Positions 1 through 7,662 of a stretch of 7,860 nt of DNA are shown piece by piece. The notes under the pieces are model-generated. The model was not told the DNA's origin and did not search any database. It was given only the letters and a program-made list of their open reading frames with translations. Origin of the DNA: Pseudomonadota bacterium (GTDB taxonomy: Bacteria > Pseudomonadota > Gammaproteobacteria > Xanthomonadales > Rhodanobacteraceae); assembly GCA_021798675.1 (NCBI GenBank), contig JAJZGE010000065.1, positions 1 through 7,860 of the forward strand, written 5' to 3'. Each line of letters starts with the position of its first letter. The first letter of the stretch is position 1. A program made the translations under genes and the position numbers.

Positions 1-992
1 CGGTGCCCGCTGCGGTGCTGGCCAAGACCGGCCGCGCCGGTAGCTTGCCGGGCGTGTCCGGGCGTCGCGCTGGCACCTGGGCAAGTGTGTTCGGCAGTGA
101 TGCCGCGGAGTTTTCCTACGCCTGGGCCATCGCCCACTATGTGGAACAGGTTGCCGCCGCGGGCAAGGCGGCCTACGACCTGCCGATGTACGCCAACGTG
201 GCGCTGCGCGATCCGTTCCATCCCGGCCCGCCGGGCAGCTATTCCAGTGGTGGCCCCACCGACAACGTGCTCGGCATATGGCGTGTGGCAGCACCTTCGC
301 TCGACCTGATCGCGCCGGACATCTATCTGCCAGAGTACGCGAAGTACACGGCCGTGCTGGATCGCTACAGTCGCGCCGACAATCCGCTCTTCGTCGGGGA
401 GACCGGCAACGCAGCGCCCTATGCACGCTACGTGTTCGCAGCGCTTGGGCATGGTGCGATCGGCTTCTCGCCGTTCGGCATGGATTACACCGGCTACTCC
501 AACTGGCCGCTGGGCGCGCGCAAGGTTGATGCGGACACGCTGAAGCCGTTCGCGCTGGACTACGCGCTGCTGCGCCCGATCGCGTCGCTGATCGCCAAGG
601 CGAATTTCCAAGGCAGGGTGTGGGGTGCGTCCGAGCCGGAACAGGCGCACAGCCAGCAGCTCGAACTGGGCGCTTGGACCGCGCACATCGGCTATGGCCT
701 GCCGCAATTCGGCACTCCGTCGCCGCGGGGCAATCCGACGCCGCGGGGTGGGGTGCTGATCGTGCGGCTCGGTCGCGATGAATATCTGGTCGCCGGCGAA
801 CACGCGCGGGTGAGCTTTCAGCCTTCCGGCCGCAACGCCGGCAAACATTCGCTGTTCGAGCGCGTCGAGGAAGGCCGCTACGTGGACGGCCGATGGCAGT
901 TCCTGCGCGTGTGGAACGGCGACCAGACCGACTACGGCCTCAATCTCACCAGCGCACCGCAGTGGCTGCGCGTCAAGCTGGCCACGTACTGA
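1..992 (+). CDS. GH35-type beta-galactosidase with DUF5597 domain, 3' part only
   Basis: Gene cut by the left window edge; codons run in frame from base 3 and the first 329 visible residues are the C-terminal portion (family members are usually about 550-600 aa). Visible residues ~25-190 are the end of a (beta/alpha)8 barrel, with the family-like stretches TWASVFG, YDLPMYANVALRD and PDIYLPEY. The motif LFVGETGN contains a glutamate (visible residue 133, codon 399-401) that I propose as the nucleophile. Residues ~195-325 resemble the beta-rich DUF5597 domain found behind the barrel in Cellvibrio Bgl35A-like enzymes. Known role of that family: hydrolysis of terminal beta-galactose, including the galactosyl-xylosyl side chains of xyloglucan. 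The neighbouring GH31 and GH3 genes support this substrate. The acid/base residue, signal peptide and start are outside the window. A GH42-like or other beta-galactosidase label is the alternative. TGA is at 990-992, 11 bp before the next start. Confidence 0.86.
   Translation, partial: VPAAVLAKTGRAGSLPGVSGRRAGTWASVFGSDAAEFSYAWAIAHYVEQVAAAGKAAYDLPMYANVALRDPFHPGPPGSYSSGGPTDNVLGIWRVAAPSLDLIAPDIYLPEYAKYTAVLDRYSRADNPLFVGETGNAAPYARYVFAALGHGAIGFSPFGMDYTGYSNWPLGARKVDADTLKPFALDYALLRPIASLIAKANFQGRVWGASEPEQAHSQQLELGAWTAHIGYGLPQFGTPSPRGNPTPRGGVLIVRLGRDEYLVAGEHARVSFQPSGRNAGKHSLFERVEEGRYVDGRWQFLRVWNGDQTDYGLNLTSAPQWLRVKLATY
717..748 (+). repeat. Short 18-bp-period tandem duplication inside the GH35 gene
   Basis: CCGTCGCCGCGGGG at 717-730 recurs as CCGACGCCGCGGGG at 735-748 with one mismatch, giving an 18-bp period that keeps the reading frame. 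It encodes the repeated peptide PSPRGNPTPRGG in the DUF5597 region, probably a surface loop between strands. Confidence 0.6.
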
Positions 993-996
993 AGGA
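992..996 (+). promoter_or_regulatory. Ribosome binding site that sets the GH3 start
   Basis: AAGGA lies 7 bases before the ATG at 1004 and overlaps the stop codon of the GH35 gene. The start at 1004 is immediately followed by a signal peptide, whereas the longer in-frame start at 893 would put 37 non-secretory residues in front of it and overlap the upstream gene by 100 bp. An out-of-frame ATG at 996 stops after three codons. Confidence 0.75.
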
Positions 997-1003
997 TGTC
1001 TGC

Positions 1004-3529
1004 ATGATCCGTTGGAAAGTGCTTTCCGCTGCCATGCTGCTCGCCGGCCTCGCCCGGCCGGTACTGGCAGCCGAGCCGCAGCCCGATTCGCCCGCCGTCG
1101 AGCATCGCGTCGATACCCTGGTGCAGAGGCTCACGCTGGAGCAGAAGGTCGCACTGATCGGTGGCACCGACGGCTTCGACATCCGCGCCGTGCCGTCGAT
1201 CGGTCTGCCGGCGCTGGGCATGTCGGACGGACCCTACGGCGTGCGCCTGGGCGGCAAATCCACCGCTTACGCTGCCGGCATCGGGCTGGCGGCGAGCTGG
1301 GATCCCGCGCTGGCAAAGCGCGTCGGCGCGGCGATGGGGCGCGATGCGCGCGCGCGCGGCATCAGCTTCCTGCTGGGCCCCGGCCTGAACATCTACCGTG
1401 CGCCGCAGAACGGCCGCAACATGGAGTACTACGGCGAGGACCCCTACCTGGCCGGTCGCACCGCCGTGGGCCTGATCGATGGCATCCAGAGCCAGGGCGT
1501 AGTGGCCACGATCAAGCACTTCGCGGCCAACAACTCAGAGTATGAGCGGCGCCAACTCAATTCGGTCATCGCGCCGCGGCCGCTGCACGAGATCTACCTG
1601 CGTGCGTTCGAGATGGCGGTGAAGCAGGGCCATGTCGGCGCGGTGATGAGCAGCTACAACCAGCTCGACGGTGAGTACACCGCCGAGAACCGCAGCCTGG
1701 TGAGCGGCATCCTCAAGCACGACTGGGGTTTCGACGGCATCTTCATGTCCGACTGGGGTGCGGTGGACAACGGACTCAAGGCCTTCAAGGCTGGCCTCGA
1801 CCTGGAGATGCCCGCGGCCGACAAGATGCGGCCCGCGCTGCTGCTGCCGGCCCTGCGCGACGGTAGCTTGTCCACGGCAGAACTGGACGACAAGGTGCGA
1901 CGCATCCTGCGCACCGCGGTGCGCTTCGGCTTCCTCGACCGGCCGCAGCGGGACCTGACGCAACCGCTGTTCGACGCCGCCAACGACCAGGTGGCGCTGG
2001 ACTCGGCGCGCGAGTCGCTGGTGCTGCTGAAGAACGCGCACCATCTGTTGCCGCTCGACGCGGGCACGATCAGGACCATCGCGGTGATCGGCCCCGATGC
2101 CTATCCTGGCTACGCCACCGCCGGCGGCAGCTCGCACATCGAGACCTTCCGCACCGAGAGCATCCTCGGCGGCATCGTCGATTATCTGGGTCAGCGCGTG
2201 CGCGTGCTGTACGACCGAGGCCTGCCAGCGCCGGATGCAGTATTCAAGCGCGACGGCTTCACCACCGCCGACGGCCAGCCCGGCCTGCGCCGCGAAACCT
2301 TCGACAATCCCGGGTTCCGCGGCACGCCGGCGGCGTCCGCGGTGGACGCCCACGTCGACCAGTGGAAGCCGGAGCTGTGGACCACCCCGGCGGTAAAGCG
2401 GCGCAGCATCCGCTGGAGCGGGCGGTACGTGGCGCCGCACGCGGGGCGTTACCTGTTCCTGACGGCGGCGGCCAGCGCGGACAGCTACACGCTGTACGTG
2501 GACGGCAAGGCGGTGATCGTGCAGCCCAAGCGCGAGGGTCAGGCACCGTTGTACGCCGCGCTGGATCTGAAGGCGGGGCAGGCGGTATCGGTGCGGCTCG
2601 ACTACCTGCCCGACGTGGACTACAGCCGGATGGGTCTGGGGGTGATTCCGGTGGACGAGTTGATCTCGCCGGCGGCGCTGAAGATGGCGGCGATGGCCGA
2701 CGCCGCGGTGGTGGCGGTTGGTTTCGATCCGACCTCGGAAAGCGAGGCCTTTGACCGCACCTTCGCGTTGCCCTGGGGCCAGGAAGCGCTGATCGAGGCG
2801 GTAGCCAAGGCGAACCCGAAGACGGTGGTGACGGTGACCTCGGGCGGCGCCTATGCCACCGCGGACTGGCTGGGCCAGGTGCCGGCGCTGCTGCAGAACT
2901 GGTATCCGGGTCAGGAAGGCGGCCGTGCCGTGGCCGAAGTGCTGTTCGGCGCGCGCTCGCCGGAAGGCAAGCTGCCGATCAGCTTCGAGCGCCGCTGGGA
3001 GGACAACCCCACCCACGACTATTACTACGCGCCGCCACACCCGCCGGGCACGCACCCCACGGTCCACTACGGCGAAGGCCTGTTCGTCGGCTACCGCTGG
3101 TACACCAGCCATCCGCACAAGCCGCAGCCGTTGTTCCCGTTCGGCTACGGCCTCTCGTACACCACGTTCGCATTCTCCGGGCTGGAGGTGAAGCCGGCGA
3201 AGGCGCGCGATGGCGATACGGTGCAGGTGTCGTTCGAAGTGCGCAACACCGGCACGCGTGCGGGCGCGGAGGTGGCGCAGGTATACGTGAGCGATCCCTC
3301 CGCCACCGTGGTGCGGCCGGAGCGCGAGCTGAAGGCGTTCCAGAAGGTGAACCTGGCGCCGGGACAGAGCCGGCGCGTCACCCTTGCGCTCGATCGCCGC
3401 GCCTTCGCCTACTACGACCCCGACCACAATGACTGGAAGGTCGACCCGGGTCGCTTCGTGATCCGCGTGGGCGACGCCTCCGACCGTACGCCGCTGGCCG
3501 CCGACCTGACCATGGAGAAAGCACGATGA
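1004..3529 (+). CDS. GH3 beta-glucosidase with inserted PA14 domain, secreted
   Basis: 841 aa. Residues 1-22 form a Sec signal peptide (MIRWK, hydrophobic core, VLA|AEP). The GH3 N-terminal barrel spans ~35-318. Its subsite -1 residues are recognisable: D75 (MSDGPYGVR), R138 (GRNMEYYGEDPYL), K171-H172 (KHFAANN) and nucleophile D250 (FMSDWGA). The alpha/beta sandwich begins near 330 (ESLVLLKN), is interrupted by a PA14 domain at ~415-550 and resumes to ~670; it carries the probable acid/base E581 in SESEAFDR, where many relatives have EGxDR. After PFGYGLSYTTF, a fibronectin III-like domain fills ~725-838. Family role: exo-acting release of beta-linked glucose from non-reducing ends; PA14 in such enzymes shapes the active-site entrance. 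Beside GH31 and GH35 genes it probably removes backbone glucose from xyloglucan oligosaccharides in the periplasm. Other exo-beta-glycosidase specificity (xylosidase, for example) cannot be excluded. It overlaps the next gene by 4 bp. Confidence 0.93.
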   Translation: MIRWKVLSAAMLLAGLARPVLAAEPQPDSPAVEHRVDTLVQRLTLEQKVALIGGTDGFDIRAVPSIGLPALGMSDGPYGVRLGGKSTAYAAGIGLAASWDPALAKRVGAAMGRDARARGISFLLGPGLNIYRAPQNGRNMEYYGEDPYLAGRTAVGLIDGIQSQGVVATIKHFAANNSEYERRQLNSVIAPRPLHEIYLRAFEMAVKQGHVGAVMSSYNQLDGEYTAENRSLVSGILKHDWGFDGIFMSDWGAVDNGLKAFKAGLDLEMPAADKMRPALLLPALRDGSLSTAELDDKVRRILRTAVRFGFLDRPQRDLTQPLFDAANDQVALDSARESLVLLKNAHHLLPLDAGTIRTIAVIGPDAYPGYATAGGSSHIETFRTESILGGIVDYLGQRVRVLYDRGLPAPDAVFKRDGFTTADGQPGLRRETFDNPGFRGTPAASAVDAHVDQWKPELWTTPAVKRRSIRWSGRYVAPHAGRYLFLTAAASADSYTLYVDGKAVIVQPKREGQAPLYAALDLKAGQAVSVRLDYLPDVDYSRMGLGVIPVDELISPAALKMAAMADAAVVAVGFDPTSESEAFDRTFALPWGQEALIEAVAKANPKTVVTVTSGGAYATADWLGQVPALLQNWYPGQEGGRAVAEVLFGARSPEGKLPISFERRWEDNPTHDYYYAPPHPPGTHPTVHYGEGLFVGYRWYTSHPHKPQPLFPFGYGLSYTTFAFSGLEVKPAKARDGDTVQVSFEVRNTGTRAGAEVAQVYVSDPSATVVRPERELKAFQKVNLAPGQSRRVTLALDRRAFAYYDPDHNDWKVDPGRFVIRVGDASDRTPLAADLTMEKAR
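3514..3517 (+). promoter_or_regulatory. Ribosome binding site for GH31, inside the GH3 end
   Basis: GGAG within the last codons of the GH3 gene lies 8 bases before the ATG at 3526. The ATG shares ATGA with the GH3 stop (3527-3529), an arrangement typical of translational coupling. Confidence 0.65.
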
Positions 3530-6381
3530 GCCGCATGCGACTGCCACCCCTTGCTGCGCTGTTGGCGCTTGGCCTTTGCAGCGCAGGCGTGCAGGCGGCG
3601 ACGACCGCCCAGCCTCATATCACCCGCCTGTCCGACGGCATCGTGGTCCGCCTCGACGGCTCGCCGCAGAAGGTGCGGCTGCGCGTGGTGTCCGACCGCA
3701 TCATCCACGTCACCGCGGTGCCGCAGGGCGGCTTCGGGCTGCCGGCCAGCCTGATGGCGCTGAAGACCGGTGGCGACGACCACTTCACCGTGGGCGAGCA
3801 CGCCGGCACGGTGACCCTCGACACCCCTGCGATCGAGGCGCGCGTGTCGCTGCATGATGGCGCGGTGGGTTTCTATGGCCGCGATGGCAAGCCCATCCTG
3901 GTCGAACAGCCCCACGGCCGCAGCTTCACCCCGGTGACCGTGCAGGGGCAGTCCTTCTACGCCATCCGCCAGCAGTTCGCCTCGCCGGCCAACGAGGCGT
4001 TCTATGGCCTGGGCCAGCACCAGGAAGGCGTCATGGACTACAAGGGCAAGGACGTTGAACTCGCCCAGCACAACATGGACATCGGCATTCCCTTCGTGGT
4101 GTCCTCGCGTGACTACGGCGTGCTGTGGGACAACAACTCGATCACGCGCTTCGGCGACCCGCGCCCCTACCGACTGATCGACCATGGACTGAAAGTGTTT
4201 GACGCCAACGGCAGGCCCGGCGGCCTCACCGCGAGCTACTACATGGACGGCAAGCTGAAGCTGCGTCGCGACGAAGCCAGCGTCGACTATCAGTACATTG
4301 ACGACGTCAAGCGCTGGCCCACGGCGCTGAAGGACGCGAAGGGCGTCGGCGGTGGCCCGGGCCAGACGGTGGAGTGGAGGGGCTCGCTGGCCTCGGACGT
4401 GGCTGGCGTGCACAAGTTCCGGCTCTATGCCAGTGGCTACTTCAAGCTCTACATCGACCACAAGCTGGTGCTGGACGACTGGCGGCAGAACTGGAACCCC
4501 TGGTATCGCGATTTCACCGTGGCGATGAAACCCGGCGAGAGGCACGCCATCCGCATCGAATGGACGCCGCAGTCGGGTTACATCGCGCTCGACCATCTCG
4601 ATCCGTTGCCGCCGGCAGAACAGAACGAGCTCTCGCTGTTTTCCGAGCTGGGCCATGCGGTCGATTACTACTTCATCGCCGGCCGCAACCTCGACGACGT
4701 AATCGCCGGCTACCGCGATGTGACCGGCAAGGCGGTGATGCTGCCGCGCTGGGCCTACGGCTTCTGGCAGAGCCGCGATCACTACGAGACCCAGGCGCAA
4801 CTGCTCGGCACCGTGGCGCGCTACCGCAGGCTTGGCCTGCCGCTGGACAACATCGTGCAGGACTGGCGCTACTGGAAGGACGACGCCTGGGGTTCGCACC
4901 AGTTCGACAGGACGCGCTATCCCGACCCCGGGGGCATGATCGCGAAGGTGCACGGCGAGCATGTCCACTTCATGATCTCGGTGTGGCCCAAGTTCTACCC
5001 GACCACGCAGAACTACAAGGAGCTGGCGGCGGGCGGCCACATCTATCAGCGCAACATCGAGGAGGGCGTCAAGGACTGGGTGGGGCCGGGTTATCTCAGT
5101 TCCTTCTATGACCCGTATTCGGCCGAGGCACGACGCATCTACTGGCGGCAGATCCGCGAGAACCTGGGCGACCTCGGCGTGGATGCCTGGTGGCTGGACG
5201 CCACCGAGCCGGACATCAACTCCAACACCAGCATCGCCGAGCGCAAGCTGCTGATGAGCCCGACCGCGCTGGGCCCGGGTGCTGCCTTCTTCAACAGCTA
5301 CCCGCTGATGACCACCACCGCGGTGTACCAGGGCAGCCGCCAGTCCTACCCGGACAAGCGCGTGTTCATCCTCACCCGCTCGGCCTTCGCCGGGCAGCAA
5401 CGCAACGCCGCCGCCAGCTGGAGCGGCGACGTGGTGGCGCGCTGGAGCAACCTGCGCGACCAGATCGCCGCGGGCATCAACTTCTCGCTGTCAGGCATCC
5501 CCAACTGGACCACCGACATCGGCGGCTACGCGATCGAAGATCGCTACCTGAAGCCGGATGCGAAGAACCTGGCCGAGTGGCGCGAGCTCAACCTGCGCTG
5601 GTTCCAGTTCGGCGCATTCAGCCCGATCTTCCGCTCGCACGGCCAGGGCGTGAAGCGCGAGATCTACAACATCGCGCCGCCGGGCTCGCCGGTGTACGAC
5701 GCGCTGGCCTGGTACGACCGCCTGCGCTATCGCCTGCTGCCCTACATCTACACCCAGGCGGCGGACACCTGGTGGCATGACGGCACCCTCATGCGCGGCT
5801 TGCCGATGGATTTCCCGCACGACCCCAAGGTGCGCGCCATCGGCGACGAATACATGTTCGGCCCGGCTTTCCTGGTGGCGCCGGTGACGCGCTACGAAGC
5901 ACGCAGTCGCGCGGTCTACCTGCCAGCCGGCACCGACTGGTACGACTTCAACACCGGCAAGCGCTACGCCGGCGGGCAGACCGTACAGGCGCCGGCGCCG
6001 CTGGCGCGCATGCCGTTGTTCGTGCGTGCAGGCGCCATCGTGCCCACCGGGCCGGCGGAGCAGTACAGCAACGAGAAGCCTGACGCGCCGATCACCCTGC
6101 TGGTCTATACGGGCGCCGACGGCCATACCTCGCTATACGAGGACGACGGCACCGACTATGGCTACGAGCACGGCCACTACTCGCGTATCCCGCTGGACTA
6201 CGACGACGCGACCGGTGTGGTGACGCTCGGCAAGCGCGAGGGCGACGGCGGCGGCGCTCCGGCGAAACGGCAGTTCATCATCCGCCGCATCGACCTGGCA
6301 CACCCGAGTGCGGATGCGCTGGACGGCAGCCGCGACCAGCGCGTGGAGTACGACGGCAAGGCACTGAAAGTGCCGCGCTGA
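3526..6381 (+). CDS. GH31 alpha-xylosidase with inserted PA14 domain, secreted
   Basis: 951 aa, close to the length of PA14-containing GH31 xylosidases such as Cellvibrio Xyl31A. Residues 1-24 look like a Sec signal peptide (cleavage VQA|ATT); C18 lies in LGLC, which is a poor lipobox. The N-terminal beta-sandwich (~28-400) is interrupted by a PA14 domain at ~228-365 (ASYYMDG, then YLYID-like FKLYIDHKLVLDDW). The catalytic barrel starts near 404 (VMLPRWAYGFWQSRDHY). The nucleophile is D558 in WWLDATEPD, and the probable acid/base is D635 in SWSGDV. Beta domains, including a DUF5110-like end, follow from ~765. Known family role: release of alpha-1,6-xylose from the non-reducing end of xyloglucan oligosaccharides, with PA14 extending the binding cleft. 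The GH35 and GH3 neighbours match that pathway. Alpha-glucosidase activity is the main alternative, but PA14 and DATEPD point to xylosidase. The first ATG is used because it has a ribosome site and overlaps the GH3 stop. Confidence 0.93.
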   Translation: MSRMRLPPLAALLALGLCSAGVQAATTAQPHITRLSDGIVVRLDGSPQKVRLRVVSDRIIHVTAVPQGGFGLPASLMALKTGGDDHFTVGEHAGTVTLDTPAIEARVSLHDGAVGFYGRDGKPILVEQPHGRSFTPVTVQGQSFYAIRQQFASPANEAFYGLGQHQEGVMDYKGKDVELAQHNMDIGIPFVVSSRDYGVLWDNNSITRFGDPRPYRLIDHGLKVFDANGRPGGLTASYYMDGKLKLRRDEASVDYQYIDDVKRWPTALKDAKGVGGGPGQTVEWRGSLASDVAGVHKFRLYASGYFKLYIDHKLVLDDWRQNWNPWYRDFTVAMKPGERHAIRIEWTPQSGYIALDHLDPLPPAEQNELSLFSELGHAVDYYFIAGRNLDDVIAGYRDVTGKAVMLPRWAYGFWQSRDHYETQAQLLGTVARYRRLGLPLDNIVQDWRYWKDDAWGSHQFDRTRYPDPGGMIAKVHGEHVHFMISVWPKFYPTTQNYKELAAGGHIYQRNIEEGVKDWVGPGYLSSFYDPYSAEARRIYWRQIRENLGDLGVDAWWLDATEPDINSNTSIAERKLLMSPTALGPGAAFFNSYPLMTTTAVYQGSRQSYPDKRVFILTRSAFAGQQRNAAASWSGDVVARWSNLRDQIAAGINFSLSGIPNWTTDIGGYAIEDRYLKPDAKNLAEWRELNLRWFQFGAFSPIFRSHGQGVKREIYNIAPPGSPVYDALAWYDRLRYRLLPYIYTQAADTWWHDGTLMRGLPMDFPHDPKVRAIGDEYMFGPAFLVAPVTRYEARSRAVYLPAGTDWYDFNTGKRYAGGQTVQAPAPLARMPLFVRAGAIVPTGPAEQYSNEKPDAPITLLVYTGADGHTSLYEDDGTDYGYEHGHYSRIPLDYDDATGVVTLGKREGDGGGAPAKRQFIIRRIDLAHPSADALDGSRDQRVEYDGKALKVPR

Positions 6382-6406
6382 GGCACCCATATCGCAAGGA
6401 CAACAC

Positions 6407-6413
6407 GGGAGGA
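6407..6413 (+). promoter_or_regulatory. Strong ribosome binding site of the SGNH hydrolase gene
   Basis: GGGAGGA ends 5 bases before the ATG at 6419, the best Shine-Dalgarno match of the three starts in the window. It sits in the 37-bp gap after the GH31 stop, too short to show a convincing separate promoter. Confidence 0.75.
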
Positions 6414-6418
6414 ATGAC

Positions 6419-7645
6419 ATGCAGCATCGGATAACGAAGTGGGTATTGGCCGGAGCGATCTCGGCGCTGGCGGCCGGCGCCATGGCCGCCGACGGCAACG
6501 GACACCGCGCCTGGGCGGATGCATGGGCCGCCGCGCCAGACACCGCCGGCCCGGTGCTGGATGCGCAGACCGTGCGGCAGGTGGTGCGTACCAGCATCGG
6601 CGGGTCGGAGCTGCGCGTGCGCCTATCCAACCTGCTCGGCAGCGTGCCGGTCACGCTGGGTCCGGTGCATGTGGCGTTGAGTGCCGGTGCGGCGGATACG
6701 GTGCCCGGCAGCGATCATCTGTTGCTGTTCCACGGCAAGCCGACCGTCATCATTGCCAAGGGTGAAAGCGTGCTCAGCGATCCGCTGACGATGGACGTGA
6801 AGCCGCTGCAGCCGCTGGCCGTGAGCATCTACGTGCCGGCCGATACGCACTACCACCCGGCCACCATCCACAACGCCGGCCTTGCCACTGCGTACATCAC
6901 CGAACACGGCGATGCCACCGCGGCCGTACGCTTTCCACGCGAGGAAACCAGCGGCAGCCGCTTCTACCTCACGGACGTGGAAGTGGCCGGCCCGCCCCCC
7001 CGCTACACGCTCGTCGCGTTCGGCGATTCCATCACCGACGGCGTGGGTTCCAAACAGGACGCGAACGAGCGCTGGCCGGACTACCTCGCCGCACGCCTTC
7101 AGGCCAACCCACGGCTCTCGTCCATCGCCGTGGCGGACGCCGGCATCGGCGGCAACCGCATCCTGCACGACAGCTACGGGCCCAGCGCGCTGGCGCGCTT
7201 CGACCGCGACGCGCTGGACCAGCCCGGCGTGCGCTGGGTGATATTGCTCGAAGGCATCAACGACATCGGCGGCTCGGGCTACGCCTGGGAGGCCAAGGAC
7301 AAGATCAGCGCGCAGCAACTGATCGACGGTATGAAGACGCTGATCGCACGGGCGCACGCCAGGCACGTGAAGATCTACGGCGCCACCCTCACGCCCTACG
7401 GCGGCAGCGGCTGGCCGTACCACAGCGCCGCGGGCGAGAAGACCCGCGAGCGGGTGAATGCTTGGATCCGCCATTCCGGCGCGTTCGACGGCGTGGTGGA
7501 TTTTGACAAGGCGGTGCGCGACCCCGCCGCGCCAAAGAAGATGCTTGCCGCCTACGACAGCGGGGACCACCTGCATCCGAACAGCGCGGGTTACCGGGCG
7601 ATGGCCGCTGCAGTGGACCTGAAGCTGTTCGCCGGCAAGCAGTGA
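6419..7645 (+). CDS. Secreted two-domain SGNH/GDSL acyl hydrolase (putative carbohydrate acetylesterase)
   Basis: 408 aa. Residues 1-23 are a Sec signal peptide (MQHRITKW, Ala/Leu core, AMA|ADG). Residues ~30-190 form a beta-rich domain with the pattern TVRQVVRTSIGGSELRVRLS found ahead of SGNH domains of this size. A PPP linker (192-194) leads into the SGNH fold (~197-405) with all four blocks: S204 in GDSITDG (nucleophile), G245 in DAGIGGNR and N281 in EGIND (oxyanion hole), and D383 and H386 in GDHLHP (triad). The region resembles the XynE-like subgroup, named after an esterase in a Prevotella xylanase cluster. Reaction: hydrolysis of an ester; deacetylation of plant polysaccharide oligomers is inferred from its place behind three hemicellulose glycosidases. 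A lipid or aryl ester substrate remains possible, since SGNH sequence alone does not fix specificity. It is the last gene before a hairpin. Confidence 0.88.
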   Translation: MQHRITKWVLAGAISALAAGAMAADGNGHRAWADAWAAAPDTAGPVLDAQTVRQVVRTSIGGSELRVRLSNLLGSVPVTLGPVHVALSAGAADTVPGSDHLLLFHGKPTVIIAKGESVLSDPLTMDVKPLQPLAVSIYVPADTHYHPATIHNAGLATAYITEHGDATAAVRFPREETSGSRFYLTDVEVAGPPPRYTLVAFGDSITDGVGSKQDANERWPDYLAARLQANPRLSSIAVADAGIGGNRILHDSYGPSALARFDRDALDQPGVRWVILLEGINDIGGSGYAWEAKDKISAQQLIDGMKTLIARAHARHVKIYGATLTPYGGSGWPYHSAAGEKTRERVNAWIRHSGAFDGVVDFDKAVRDPAAPKKMLAAYDSGDHLHPNSAGYRAMAAAVDLKLFAGKQ

Positions 7646-7662
7646 GGTAAGGCGGGTCGTGA

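Noticed and set aside
893..1003. Upstream extension of the GH3 gene to an ATG at 893
   Set aside because: It would put 37 Arg-rich residues before an obvious signal peptide and overlap the GH35 gene; the ATG at 1004 has AAGGA at the right distance.
1535..3547. 670-aa open frame on the minus strand opposite the GH3 gene
   Set aside because: It is rich in Arg, His and Val with no recognisable domain, and it mirrors a GH3 gene with intact catalytic motifs. Long antisense frames are common in high-GC DNA.
3571..3585. Lipobox around C18 of the GH31 signal peptide
   Set aside because: The residue before the cysteine is Leu (LGLC) instead of Gly/Ala/Ser, and a good signal peptidase I site (VQA|A) follows, so lipidation is unlikely.
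3412..5400. 662-aa open frame on the minus strand opposite the GH31 gene
   Set aside because: It has the same antisense composition, no motifs and no ribosome site of note, and it overlaps a fully supported GH31 gene.
6382..6418. Separate promoter for the SGNH gene
   Set aside because: The gap is only 37 bp, contains the ribosome site and shows no -35/-10 pair; co-transcription is simpler.
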